A stretch of 64,000 nt of DNA from Luteimonas sp. MC1825 (GCF_014764385.1 NZ_CP061714.1:62001-126000); one strand, 5' to 3'; positions 7,129-15,371 are shown, numbered from the stretch's first letter. Notes: generated from the letters alone by a model not told the origin. Numbers and translations: made by a program.

Positions 7129-7482
7129 GCTAAGAGCTTGCACATCATTGTTCTTGGGTAGCCGCACATTCGGCTTCGCACGAGCATCAGAGCGCACGGT
7201 CGTGACGTTCCAGCGCGTGAGAGAGCTTCGTTGAAACGTCTCGCGCGCGATTGAGACAGTACTGCGTTGCTTCGGTAGCTTCGGATTGTCCGTTTACTCC
7301 ATCCGCGCCGTGCTTCGTCCAGGCGGTCGCACTAGGACAGTTCACGGTGAGACTTCGTGGCCGCGAGGCCGCATATTCTCGGCTTCGGAGAGAACGGGCC
7401 GGAGGTTCCGGCTCACTTGCGGCACCGTCTTCGGGTTGCAGTGCCGCAGGTGGCAAGCGCGCCGGCTTCGGATAGAGTTGGC
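7129..7482 (+). other. Cassette c16: ORF-less cassette, family B
   Basis: 354 bp without a convincing gene. Shares with family A the block CACGGTGAGACTTCGTGGCC and several CTCGGCTTCGG-type stretches, but is otherwise diverged and lacks the TTGTTGTA 3' module. Confidence 0.6.
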
Positions 7483-7593
7483 GTCCAACAATTCGTTCAA
7501 GCCGACGCCGCTTCGTTACGCGAGCCACATGGCAGGTAAAGCTTGCCATGTGTTCGCTTCACTACGCAGCGCGGCTTAACTCAGGCGTTAGGC
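7483..7593 (+). repeat. attC16 (111 bp)
   Basis: R'' GTCCAAC at 7483-7489 (nearly complementary to the odd R' GTTGGCC at the start of this cassette), R' GTTAGGC at 7587-7593. Confidence 0.88.
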
Positions 7594-7914
7594 GCTCACG
7601 AGAGCCGCGGTTGTTAGCAATTCAAGTGTCCGTTGCAGTCGGCGCTGTTGCAGCTTCGGTGTTCCGTTGTGCATTTCGTACGCGCGGTGGTGGCGTCGTC
7701 TAGCATCTCGGCTTCGGCTACGCGTGGCCTCACGCAAGATTGTTGGATCCGCATTGGTCTTCGGAGAGTTTCCGGTGAGGCTTCCAGGCCACGCGTTCAG
7801 CAGGTCCGGCTTCGGCAACATTTCCGTTTCGGTGGTGCGTGTGCCGTGGCAAGCCCGTCTTGGGCTTCGGCTAGTTCCCGGCGTTGTTCTGGCCTCGGCT
7901 TCGGCTACAGTGGC
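7594..7914 (+). other. Cassette c17: ORF-less cassette, family B
   Basis: No convincing ORF. Contains CGTACGCGCGGTGG, CTCGGCTTCGGCTACGCG, ACGCAAGATTGTTGG and GGTGAGGCTTCCAGGCCACG in the same order as the family A blocks, with lower identity. Most like c33. Confidence 0.6.
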
Positions 7915-8026
7915 GCCTAACGATGCGTTCAAGCCGAACCCGCTTCGTTACGCGGCCCAGGCGGCAGGTAAAGCTTGCCACCTGGTCCACTCCACTGCGC
8001 GGGTCGGCTTAACTTAAGTGTTAGGG
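7915..8026 (+). repeat. attC17 (112 bp)
   Basis: R'' GCCTAAC at 7915-7921, R' GTTAGGG at 8020-8026; the G is matched by CCCTAAC of attC18. Confidence 0.93.
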
Positions 8027-8031
8027 CGCAC

Positions 8032-8454
8032 ATGAAGAATCTCGCACCTTTCTGCTTTGTCGCTTTGCTCCTCTTCGGGTGTGCTCATAGCCAACCGGAG
8101 TATCCGCGACCATTCTTTCCTCAGCTAGCTTCCCCGCCTCCTGGGCTTGAAGAAGTTTGGCTGACGGCAGCTTTCGAAGGCACTCTCGTAGTCGCGGATG
8201 GATGTGTAAAGGTTCGCTCACTCGATGGGCAGTTGGACACAACCGTCCTGTGGTATCACGGTATAGAGTTGGTGCGCGATAAGTCGGGGCTGTCCATCCA
8301 GAACATCTACACAGGAGAGACCGCAAGATTCAACGTTCTTGCTAAATTCGGTGGAGGGGACGCTTCGGACGAGCATGTACAGAGGAACTATCCGGAGGTG
8401 GCGCGCCGTTGTGGCCCTCCTTACGCTGTCGGCTACCCGTCAGGTGCGCCCTAA
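8032..8454 (+). CDS. Cassette c18: lipoprotein
   Basis: 140 residues with a lipoprotein signal, MKNLAPFCFVALLLFGCAHS (lipid-modified Cys at residue 17). The mature part has strands around GTLVVADGCVKVRS and no recognised domain. The ATG lies five bases after R'; the stop TAA is in the next R'' (CCCTAAC). Function unknown. Confidence 0.78.
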   Translation: MKNLAPFCFVALLLFGCAHSQPEYPRPFFPQLASPPPGLEEVWLTAAFEGTLVVADGCVKVRSLDGQLDTTVLWYHGIELVRDKSGLSIQNIYTGETARFNVLAKFGGGDASDEHVQRNYPEVARRCGPPYAVGYPSGAP

Positions 8455-8508
8455 CAAATCATTCAAGCCGATGCCGCTTCGCGGCACGGCTTAATTTTGG
8501 TGTTAGGC
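8449..8508 (+). repeat. attC18 (60 bp)
   Basis: R'' CCCTAAC at 8449-8455, R' GTTAGGC at 8502-8508; hairpin TGCCGC-TTCG-CGGCA. Confidence 0.93.
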
Positions 8509-8808
8509 CTTGTTTCCCGCACTGTTGTTGCCGGGTTCCAGGCAATCTGTAGCGCCTCGCTTGTCCGCAGCGTTTGCACCTCGCACGCGCGGTGCAGGCA
8601 TCAGCAGTCAGCCCTGCAGCACCTCGGCTTCGGCCCGGCGCGACTCTTCGCAAGATTCGACCTGCCGGTTCGGCTTCGGACAGTGTGCGGTGAAAGTTCT
8701 TGGCCGCGCGCAGGGTGCGTTTCGGCAGCACCAAGCACGGCGCTTGTTGTACTGTTCGCCTCAGGGGTTGGGCTGCCGCACGTCGGGCGCAGGTGCCAGG
8801 GAACGGCG
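8509..8808 (+). other. Cassette c19: ORF-less cassette, family A
   Basis: Complete family A member very similar to c9 and c27; 3' module at 8743-8775. A long + frame crosses it and enters c20, but it runs through an attC and is not a gene. Confidence 0.75.
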
Positions 8809-8920
8809 GCCTAACGAGTCGTTCAAGCCGATGCCACATCGGGGCGCAAATCACATGGCAGGTACAGCTTGCCATGCGCTTCACGCCCCGCTGCGGCACG
8901 GCTTAACTCTGGTGTTAGGC
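8809..8920 (+). repeat. attC19 (112 bp)
   Basis: R'' at 8809-8815, R' at 8914-8920; GGGGCGCAAAT / TCACGCCCCG variant. Confidence 0.95.
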
Positions 8921-8935
8921 GGCAGGGAGATTGCA

Positions 8936-9247
8936 ATGGAACCGGAGCCGGCAAAAGCCGCTAGGCCGATGGCGTCACGTCGCGCATTCTGGCGGGCAGG
9001 CTTCTGTGTCGGTGCCGTGCCCCTTATCGGTTGCATCGCCGTCATCGCAGCGAGGCCCATGGTCGGTGCTGCCCCTTCCTGGATCTACTGGGTAGCGGTC
9101 GGGTCAGTTGTCCTGTGCGCCATTGCCGCGGCGCAGCTATGGAGCTACGAGCGCTATGATGCTGCAGACGAGGCGGCCTGGCTTGCCCGGGTAGGCACGC
9201 GCAGCTCGAAAAGCGCGTGGAACGATCTTGATGGAGTTGATGATTAG
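8936..9247 (+). CDS. Cassette c20: two-helix membrane protein
   Basis: 103 residues; hydrophobic helices at about 22-44 and 51-72, then a charged C-terminus (SYERYDAADEAAWLARVG). CAGGGAGA about 8 bases before the ATG at 8936 supports this start rather than the longer frame through attC19. No family recognised. Confidence 0.7.
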   Translation: MEPEPAKAARPMASRRAFWRAGFCVGAVPLIGCIAVIAARPMVGAAPSWIYWVAVGSVVLCAIAAAQLWSYERYDAADEAAWLARVGTRSSKSAWNDLDGVDD

Positions 9248-9268
9248 CCAGTGGCGGTCCGAACTGCC

Positions 9269-9328
9269 GCCTAACAATTCATTCAAGCCGACGCCGCTTC
9301 GCGGCGCGGCTTAATTCAGGCGTTAGGC
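9269..9328 (+). repeat. attC20 (60 bp)
   Basis: R'' at 9269-9275, R' at 9322-9328; hairpin ACGCCGC-TTCG-CGGCGC. Confidence 0.95.
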
Positions 9329-9331
9329 CGC

Positions 9332-9646
9332 ATGGCAGCCATCCTCGTAATCGTCCAGTTCGCTCTCGTGCCGATCCTGCTAGCAGTGGCTCTGGCTGTG
9401 CGCTTCGCTGGCACCTCCAAGCCACTCAATGTCGTTGATTACACTCGCGTATCGGATCCTGTGGCGCTCCATCGCTGGGCAGGAAACAGGCTTCTTCTCC
9501 TGCCGTTCGCTTTCCTGCTCGGTGGCTACACTTCGTACCGCTTACCGGGTCTCGCTCTGCTGCTTCTTGGCGGAGCAACAGTCGCTTGTCTGTTCGTAGC
9601 CGTCTGGCTTGCGCTCGGGGCTGAAAGATTCCAGAGTGCGGCCTAA
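9332..9646 (+). CDS. Cassette c21: three-helix membrane protein, copy 3 of 3
   Basis: 104 residues, clearly homologous to the c3 and c11 genes but more diverged (for example RLPGLALLLLGGATVACLF replaces AFPALALVILGAATVVCLC). The C-terminal ALGAERFQSAA is identical. The start is three bases after R' and the stop is the TAA of R''. Its attC belongs to a different sequence variant from attC3 and attC11, so this copy separated earlier. Function unknown. Confidence 0.85.
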   Translation: MAAILVIVQFALVPILLAVALAVRFAGTSKPLNVVDYTRVSDPVALHRWAGNRLLLLPFAFLLGGYTSYRLPGLALLLLGGATVACLFVAVWLALGAERFQSAA

Positions 9647-9752
9647 CTATGCGTTCAAGCCGACGCCGCTTCGTTACGCCAACCACATGGCAAAGAAAGC
9701 TTGCCATGTGCTCGGCTCCACTGCGCGGCGCGGCTTAACTTAAGTGTTAGGC
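9641..9752 (+). repeat. attC21 (112 bp)
   Basis: R'' at 9641-9647, R' at 9746-9752; GCAAAGAAAGCTTGC centre. Confidence 0.95.
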
Positions 9753-10078
9753 CTTGTTTCCCGCACTGTTGTTGCCGGGTTCTAGGCAATCTCTAGCTCA
9801 TCGCTTATCCGCAGCGTTTGCACCTCGCACGCGCGGTGCAGGTGTTGGCAGTCAGTCCTGCAGCACCTCGGCTTCGGACAGGCGCGACTTCTCCGCAAGA
9901 TTCGATCGGCCGAGTCGGCTTCGGACAGGGCGCAGTGAGAGTTCTTGGCCGCGCGAGTCGCTGGTTTTGGCTTCGGCCCCGGCAAGCGCCAGCCTCAGGC
10001 CGCGCGGCAAGACTTGTTGTACTGTTCGGCTCAGGGGTTGGGCTGTTGCAGGGTCGGGCGCAAGCTCGGCGTGCGGCG
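9753..10078 (+). other. Cassette c22: ORF-less cassette, family A
   Basis: Complete family A member, 3' module at 10013-10045. Closest to c23 and c1: it shares the variable segment with GGTTTTGGCTTCGGCCCC. No convincing ORF. Confidence 0.75.
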
Positions 10079-10190
10079 GCCTAACAAGTCGTTCAAGCCG
10101 AAGCCGCTTCGTTCCGCAAACCACATGGCAGGTAAAGCTTGCCATGTGCTTCGCTCCACTGCGCGTCTCGGCTTAACTCTGGTGTTAGGC
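10079..10190 (+). repeat. attC22 (112 bp)
   Basis: R'' at 10079-10085, R' at 10184-10190. Confidence 0.95.
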
Positions 10191-10514
10191 CTTGTTTACC
10201 GCACTGTTGTTGCAGGGGTCCAGGCGGTCTGTAGCGGCTCGCTTTTTCCGTAGCGTTTGCACCTCGCACGCGCGGTGCAGGCATCGGCTGTCAGTCCTGC
10301 AGCACCTCGGTTTCGGACTGGCGCGACTCCCCGCAAGATTCGACTGGCCGAGTCAGCTTCGGACGGGGCGCAGTGAGAGTTCTTGGCCGCACGAGTCGGT
10401 GGTTTCGGCTTTGGCCCCGGCAGGTGCCGGCCTCAGGCCGCGGCCAGACTTGTTGTACTGTTCGGCGCAGGGGTTGGGCTGTCGCAATGTCGGATGCAAG
10501 TTCGGCGTGCGGCG
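10191..10514 (+). other. Cassette c23: ORF-less cassette, family A
   Basis: Family A member directly after c22, which it resembles closely (likely tandem duplication followed by drift); 3' module at 10449-10481. No convincing ORF. Confidence 0.75.
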
Positions 10515-10626
10515 GCCTAACAAGTCGTTCAAGCCGAAGCCGCTTCGTTACGCAAAACACATGGCAGGTAAAGCTTGCCATGTGTTTCGCTCCACTACGC
10601 GTCTCGGCTTAACTCTGGTGTTAGGC
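10515..10626 (+). repeat. attC23 (112 bp)
   Basis: R'' at 10515-10521, R' at 10620-10626. Confidence 0.95.
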
Positions 10627-10944
10627 GTCACTGGGCAAGCGCCGTCGTGTGTCGCGAGTTGCTCTTCGGACAGTCAACGCGAGTGCAAACGGTCGCTTCG
10701 TCGAGCATCGCCTGGCCGAGCAACGGGCTCTGTTCCAGCACCCCAACTCGATGAGCTTGGCGCTCCCGAGCAATCTCAGCTTCGGCAACAGTCGCTCGCC
10801 TCAGCAGTACGCAGGCCTGCCGCACGCGGCTTTCCCGCACTACCGGATGCCGTGGCTAGATTGGCTCTAGGTGTTGTAGTGTCTGGCTCAGGAGTTGGGT
10901 TGCGGGTTGTCCGGGTCGCACGTTCACCATCCGGGCCAGCTGCC
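10627..10944 (+). other. Cassette c24: ORF-less cassette, family C
   Basis: 318 bp starting GTCACTGGGCAAGCGCCGTC. Homologous over its length to c35 (15372-15690). Shares with family A only the 3' module (GTGTTGTAGTGTCTGGCTCA, 10871-10902). Short frames exist on both strands, none conserved in c35. Confidence 0.68.
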
Positions 10945-11056
10945 GCCTAACAAGTCGTTCAAGCCGAAGCCGCTTCGTTACGCAAACCACATGGCAGATA
11001 AAGCTTGCCATGTGCTTCGCTCCACTGCGCGTCTCGGCTTAACTCTGGTGTTAGGC
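10945..11056 (+). repeat. attC24 (112 bp)
   Basis: R'' at 10945-10951, R' at 11050-11056. Confidence 0.95.
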
Positions 11057-11371
11057 CTTGTTCGCCGCACTGCCGGATCAACATCATCGGTCGCATAGGG
11101 TTTGCCGCTCATCCGTCACTGTTGGCGCCTCGCACGCGCGGTGAGTGGCATCGGCAGAATCGCCTGCGACACCTCGGCTTCGGACCGGCGCGACCCTCCG
11201 CAAGATTTGACCTGCCGAGTCGGCTTCGGACAGATCCTGGTGAGGCTCTTCGGCCGCGCTGTAGTTCGCGCTTCGTAGCCCAAAAGCAGGGCCCAGCTGC
11301 GCCAAGTTGTTGTAGTGTTTCGGTTCGGGGGTTGGGCTGCAGCAAGTTCGGCGGGGTGCCGGGCAGCGGCG
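11057..11371 (+). other. Cassette c25: ORF-less cassette, family A, diverged
   Basis: Keeps CTCGCACGCGCGGTGA, CACCTCGGCTTCGGACCGGC, CGCAAGATTTGACCTGCC and GGTGAGGCTCTTCGGCCGCG, with the 3' module at about 11306-11340. The 5' third is different. No convincing ORF. Confidence 0.72.
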
Positions 11372-11483
11372 GCCTAACGAGTCGTTCAAGCCGACGCCAC
11401 ATCGGGGCGCAAACCACATGGCAGATACAGCTTGCCATGTGCTTCACGCCCCGCTGCAGCGCGGCTTAACTCTGGTGTTAGGC
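11372..11483 (+). repeat. attC25 (112 bp)
   Basis: R'' at 11372-11378, R' at 11477-11483; CATCGGGGCGC / CACGCCCCGCTG variant. Confidence 0.95.
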
Positions 11484-11488
11484 CGCAG

Positions 11489-11794
11489 ATGACTATCCGT
11501 GACACATTGGCAAAAGCACAGCGGAACTTCATTGTCGCTGTCCTTGCCGTTTGGTTGGTGGGACTCATCGCTATGGTCACAGTGCCGCCGCAAATTGCAG
11601 TTTTAGTTGGCTTCGGCGTCATTGCCGTCATGCTCGCTGCGTTCGGCTATTTGCACCGGGCATCGCGCTGTCCGCGTTGTCACGCTGGGCTGTGGTTATC
11701 TCTACACAAGCTTGTTCCACTTGGTCCGTTCAGGCCAAGGCTCAATCACTGCCCATCCTGCGGGGTCTCGGTCAGTGAACGTGCTGCGGCCTAA
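11489..11794 (+). CDS. Cassette c26: membrane protein with C-terminal zinc ribbon
   Basis: 101 residues. Two hydrophobic helices (about 13-31 and 35-53) are followed by CPRC at about 62-65 and CPSC at about 88-91, a four-cysteine zinc-ribbon arrangement. Probably a cytoplasmic metal-binding knuckle tethered to the inner membrane. The ATG is five bases after R'; the stop is the TAA of R''. Function unknown. Confidence 0.75.
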   Translation: MTIRDTLAKAQRNFIVAVLAVWLVGLIAMVTVPPQIAVLVGFGVIAVMLAAFGYLHRASRCPRCHAGLWLSLHKLVPLGPFRPRLNHCPSCGVSVSERAAA

Positions 11795-11900
11795 CAATGC
11801 GTTCAAGCCGACACCGCATCGGGGCGCAAACCACATGGCAGGTACAGCTTGCCATGTGCTTCACGCCCCGCTGCGGCGCGGCTTAACTTAGGTGTTAGGC
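11789..11900 (+). repeat. attC26 (112 bp)
   Basis: R'' at 11789-11795, R' at 11894-11900. Confidence 0.95.
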
Positions 11901-12200
11901 CTTGTTTCCCGCACTGTTGCTGCTGGGTTCCAGGCAATCCGTAGCGCCTCGCTTATCCAGAGCGTTTGCACCTCGCACGCGCGGTCCAGGCATCGGCAGT
12001 CGGCCCTGCAGCACCTCGGCTTCGGACAGGCGCGACTCTTCGCAAGATTCGACCTGCCGGGTCGGCTTCGGGCAGTGCGCGGTGAGAGTTCTTGGCCGCG
12101 CGCATGGTGCGTTTCAGCAGCACCAGACACGGCGCTTGTTGTACTGTTCGCCTCAGGGGTTGGGCCGCCGCATGTCGGGCGCAGGTGCCAGGGAACGGCG
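11901..12200 (+). other. Cassette c27: ORF-less cassette, family A
   Basis: Complete family A member near-identical in layout to c9 and c19; 3' module at 12135-12167. No convincing ORF. Confidence 0.75.
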
Positions 12201-12312
12201 GCCTAACGAGTCGTTCAAGCCGACGCCACATCGGGGCGCAAACCACATGGCAGATACAGCTTGCCATGTGCTTCACGCCCCGCTGCAGCGCGGCTTAACT
12301 CTGGTGTTAGGC
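12201..12312 (+). repeat. attC27 (112 bp)
   Basis: R'' at 12201-12207, R' at 12306-12312; almost identical to attC25. Confidence 0.95.
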
Positions 12313-12315
12313 CAC

Positions 12316-12735
12316 ATGATTCAGGTGCTCCGCTGGCTCGCAATAATTCCCGCATGTGTCGCGGCCTTCTACTTCGCCTTGTTTATCGCACTTTATGTAC
12401 GCAGTTCTGTTGCAGCCCTGTGCCCGCCCGAACTCGTGGTTTCAGGATTCTGTGAGGCAAGTTGGTACCCGGCAGCCGAGCAGGCCGTGTTCTGCTTTGG
12501 TGTCGCACTGTCGGCTTTCCTCATCGTTCTGACCGCAGCAGGGATTGCCCCAACGCATCGTGTTCTTGTGTCTAAAGCAGCATTAGGTGTCGGTACATTG
12601 ATTGCTATTCTGTTCGCTGTTGAGACGGGGGAGTTCTTGGCTCTAGCCGCAGCAGTTCTCGCAGGAATTCTGGCGATGTTAGTTGTCACAACTTTGTTAA
12701 GCCGTGCGCGTCATGCATCCCGCAATGTGGCCTAA
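12316..12735 (+). CDS. Cassette c28: four-helix membrane protein
   Basis: 139 residues with hydrophobic helices near 6-29, 57-77, 84-104 and 108-127. Residues 36-50 hold two cysteines (CPPELVVSGFC) in the loop between helices 1 and 2. No family recognised. The ATG is three bases after R' and the stop is in the next R''. A longer frame upstream runs through c27 and an attC and is not part of the gene. Confidence 0.75.
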   Translation: MIQVLRWLAIIPACVAAFYFALFIALYVRSSVAALCPPELVVSGFCEASWYPAAEQAVFCFGVALSAFLIVLTAAGIAPTHRVLVSKAALGVGTLIAILFAVETGEFLALAAAVLAGILAMLVVTTLLSRARHASRNVA

Positions 12736-12789
12736 CAATTCATTCAAGCCGACACCGCTTCGCGGCGCGGCTTAATTCAGGCGTTAGGC
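12730..12789 (+). repeat. attC28 (60 bp)
   Basis: R'' at 12730-12736, R' at 12783-12789. Confidence 0.95.
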
Positions 12790-12805
12790 GGCACTGGGGA
12801 GATCT

Positions 12806-13030
12806 ATGGCGATCGATCTGTTTGACCTGGCGGGGAGCTGGCTAGACCTACTGCTCGTGCGTCGGATAGTCATTCCAACCGCTGTGGGTATCGTCGTAGC
12901 TCTTGGGGTCTACTACTTGACCGGTCAAACTCCGGGGTCCGCTGCGGTGGCGTTCGGTATCGGTCTACTGAGCGTCTGCGTTGGCGTAATCTGGCACATC
13001 GCTGGCGGCAGCAAACCAGGTGCCGCCTAA
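12806..13030 (+). CDS. Cassette c29: small two-helix membrane protein
   Basis: 74 residues; hydrophobic helices at about 22-40 and 46-66. GGGGAG about 6 bases before the ATG is a good ribosome site. The stop is the TAA of R''. No family recognised. Confidence 0.72.
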   Translation: MAIDLFDLAGSWLDLLLVRRIVIPTAVGIVVALGVYYLTGQTPGSAAVAFGIGLLSVCVGVIWHIAGGSKPGAA

Positions 13031-13136
13031 CAATGCGTTCAAGCCGAACCCGCTTCGTTACGCGGCCCAGGCGGCAGGTAAAGCTTGCCACCTGGTCCAC
13101 TCCACTGCGCGGGTCGGCTTAACTTAGGCGTTAGGC
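13025..13136 (+). repeat. attC29 (112 bp)
   Basis: R'' at 13025-13031, R' at 13130-13136; CAGGCGGCAG variant. Confidence 0.95.
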
Positions 13137-13156
13137 CCGCTGGGAGATGCACGGCC

Positions 13157-13387
13157 ATGTGGAAGAGCGGCAACGAGCAGAGGCGTCGAACGATAGGCGC
13201 GGGAATAATCTTTGGGGTCGCAATCGGCGCGGCACTCGGCATTGTCCTTGGTCAACTCGTCCTGGGCATGGGGGTGGGTATCGCTCTGGGTGCTGCTGCT
13301 GCGCTCGCTGCATCCAGCCGACGGCCGGATAGGGCCGGGAAGTCGACGCCGAGCTCTCCTAGTGACAGCGGCGGCGGCTGGGCCTAA
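13157..13387 (+). CDS. Cassette c30: glycine/alanine-rich small membrane protein
   Basis: 76 residues. A basic N-terminus (KSGNEQRRRT) is followed by a long Gly/Ala-rich hydrophobic region (about 13-54) that could form two helices with GxxxG-type packing, then a polar Ser/Pro tail. GGGAG lies 10 bases before the ATG. The stop is the TAA of R''. Function unknown. Confidence 0.65.
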   Translation: MWKSGNEQRRRTIGAGIIFGVAIGAALGIVLGQLVLGMGVGIALGAAAALAASSRRPDRAGKSTPSSPSDSGGGWA

Positions 13388-13493
13388 CAATGCGTTCAAG
13401 CCGACACCGCATCGGGTCGCAAACCACATGGCAGGTGTAGCTTGCCATGTGCTTCACGCCCCGCTGCGGCGCGGCTTAACTTAGGTGTTAGGC
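13382..13493 (+). repeat. attC30 (112 bp)
   Basis: R'' at 13382-13388, R' at 13487-13493. Confidence 0.95.
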
Positions 13494-13513
13494 TCAGATC
13501 GTGAGGACGTTGC

Positions 13514-13960
13514 ATGCCAAAACCATCTCTGCAGCGACGCAAGCACCTTCTCGCAGCACTCGGTCATACGAGCCATGCGTCAAGGTCCTCCTGGTCCCAT
13601 GACCTAGGGGATTCCATCGTCTTTGACGCTTGGGACGCTCAATGGGAGCGGGATGAGAGTGGCGAGTTCAAACGGTACGCTCTGAGGACTAGCGGACGCC
13701 ACTACAATCCTAAGAGTCTTCTTGAAAATCCGAGACGCGGTCATGTTCGTTGGCAGCAGCACGTCGACCTCGTACTCGCCGGGAAGAGAAGCGCAAAGGC
13801 CATCGTGCCGGTCGCTGTGTCACCTACCGAACATGGCAAGAAGGGGGCGAAAGGGTGGCTTCCCTTGCTCATCAGCGGCGTCGTAGAAACCGATAGTGGT
13901 GGAGACGTATGGCTGGTACAAACACAAAAGACGCCTCTCTCACCGTCAAACCAAGCCTAA
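13514..13960 (+). CDS. Cassette c31: basic soluble protein, unknown
   Basis: 148 residues, basic, no signal or membrane helix. Features are a Lys/Arg-rich N-terminus, the segment DSIVFDAWDAQWERDESGEF (about 32-51), and HVRWQQHVDLVLAGKRSAKAI (about 75-95). The alternation of aromatic and charged residues suggests a folded nucleic-acid- or protein-binding domain, but no family is recognised. The stop is the TAA of R''. Confidence 0.7.
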   Translation: MPKPSLQRRKHLLAALGHTSHASRSSWSHDLGDSIVFDAWDAQWERDESGEFKRYALRTSGRHYNPKSLLENPRRGHVRWQQHVDLVLAGKRSAKAIVPVAVSPTEHGKKGAKGWLPLLISGVVETDSGGDVWLVQTQKTPLSPSNQA

Positions 13961-14066
13961 CAATGCGTTCAAGCCGAATCCGCTTCGTTACGCAAAGCAC
14001 ATGGCAGGTACAGCTTGCCATGTGCTTTGCTCCACTACGCGTCTCGGCTTAACTTGGGTGTTAGGC
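13955..14066 (+). repeat. attC31 (112 bp)
   Basis: R'' at 13955-13961, R' at 14060-14066. Confidence 0.95.
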
Positions 14067-14072
14067 GCGCAT

Positions 14073-14435
14073 ATGCAACTCGTCAGACTGATGGTTTTTT
14101 GTTCCGTGCTCCTCTGGGCATCGTCTTTGCTTGCAACGACGTCTCTCGGATTCGGTGGTGACGGATACTCAATCTCCATGGAGATTGGTCACGACACTGA
14201 GCCGGTGGTTGCGAGCCTCAATGTCCGCACGCCCCGTGCGCCAGGTGGCGTACATCTTTATGGCAACTTCAACACGGTTACATTCGACGTTCAGAAGCGC
14301 ATCTTGTTCATCGAGTTCGTGCAGCAGAATTCTGGACAAGAGCCGGGTTCGTTCACCCTCGATGTTAAAGGGGAAGAGGCGACGCTTCGGATAGACAACA
14401 AGGTGATCACACGCCCGTTTAGCTGGTTCATGTAG
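14073..14435 (+). CDS. Cassette c32: secreted protein, unknown
   Basis: 120 residues with a clear signal peptide (hydrophobic 4-20, likely cleavage after LLA near 22). The mature part is predicted all-beta with no cysteine. The ATG at 14073 is six bases after R'. The stop TAG is 12 bases before attC32. No family recognised. Confidence 0.72.
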   Translation: MQLVRLMVFCSVLLWASSLLATTSLGFGGDGYSISMEIGHDTEPVVASLNVRTPRAPGGVHLYGNFNTVTFDVQKRILFIEFVQQNSGQEPGSFTLDVKGEEATLRIDNKVITRPFSWFM

Positions 14436-14446
14436 GTCGTGTGCGC

Positions 14447-14506
14447 GCCTAACAATTCATTCAAGCCGACACCGCTTCGCGGCGCGGCTTAATTCAGGCG
14501 TTAGGC
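14447..14506 (+). repeat. attC32 (60 bp)
   Basis: R'' at 14447-14453, R' at 14500-14506. Confidence 0.95.
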
Positions 14507-14829
14507 GCTCATAGCTCCGCAGTAGCTGTTGTTTTGGAGTCGTGTGCCAGCTCGCCTTGTCGTAGCTTCTGGTTCTTCGCTGTGTACTGCGCACGCGCGG
14601 TGAGCGGCGTCGTCAGGCAACTCGGCTTCGGCCACACGCGACCTCGAGCCAAGATTGCCGCGTCCGGGGCCGGCTTAGTGGTGGATACGGGTGCGGCTTC
14701 TGGCCGCGCAACCGGTCGGTCAGGCTCCGGAAAGATCTCTGTCACGGCGGTCCGGGCTCTGCCGCAAGCTCGTTACGGGCTTCGGCAAGAGCGCGGGCTT
14801 GTGCCGGCTTCGGCGTCGGATACAGTTAC
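14507..14829 (+). other. Cassette c33: ORF-less cassette, family B
   Basis: No convincing ORF. Contains GCGCACGCGCGGTGAGCGGC, ACTCGGCTTCGGCCACACGC and CAAGATTGCCGCGTCC in family A order and resembles c17. Lacks the TTGTTGTA 3' module. Confidence 0.6.
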
Positions 14830-14889
14830 GCCTAACAACTCATTCAAGCCGACACCGCTTCGCGGCGCGGCTTAATTCAGGCGTTAGAG
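14830..14889 (+). repeat. attC33 (60 bp)
   Basis: R'' GCCTAAC at 14830-14836; R' GTTAGAG at 14883-14889, matched by CTCTAAC of attC34. Confidence 0.92.
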
Positions 14890-14894
14890 CCCAC

Positions 14895-15317
14895 ATGAAA
14901 CTTTCGACTTCACTCGCAGTACTGTTGTCCGCACTTTTGGCTGGCTGCGCTACTACTCCCTCCTTACCAACAGTGGGCCTCGGAGACATCGCGGGCACTT
15001 GGGGCGAGGACGCGGCAGATTGCCAATCAAACCCGCACAGGATTAGCTTCTCCTCTCACGGCGAAACAATGCATGTGCGCTACCCGGAAGGAGGAACCGC
15101 GGACGGGCGGTCGCTACAAGAGCAGTTCTCCTACATGGTGCTCGGCAGGAGCTCGTCAGGATTGCAGCTCGCTTTGGTCGGAGAGTCCCGTAAGGACAGT
15201 TCTGGCAACCCCGTCACATGGGAGCTTCGGCAGAGTGAAACGGATAGCTATTGTTGGTGGCGAAGCGACTGGCCTGCAAGCGAGTGCACCGTGCCGCGCA
15301 CTCGCTGTGGGCTCTAA
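14895..15317 (+). CDS. Cassette c34: lipoprotein
   Basis: 140 residues with a textbook lipoprotein signal, MKLSTSLAVLLSALLAGCAT (Cys18). The mature region contains IAGTWGEDAADCQSNPHRIS, reminiscent of small lipocalin-like 'GxW' folds, and four more cysteines. No firm family. The ATG is five bases after R' and the stop is the TAA of R'' (CTCTAAC). Confidence 0.78.
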   Translation: MKLSTSLAVLLSALLAGCATTPSLPTVGLGDIAGTWGEDAADCQSNPHRISFSSHGETMHVRYPEGGTADGRSLQEQFSYMVLGRSSSGLQLALVGESRKDSSGNPVTWELRQSETDSYCWWRSDWPASECTVPRTRCGL

Positions 15318-15371
15318 CAATTCATTCAAGCCGAAGCCGCTTCGCGGCTCGGCTTAATTCAGGCGTTAGGC
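15312..15371 (+). repeat. attC34 (60 bp)
   Basis: R'' CTCTAAC at 15312-15318, R' GTTAGGC at 15365-15371; hairpin AAGCCGC-TTCG-CGGCT. Confidence 0.93.
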
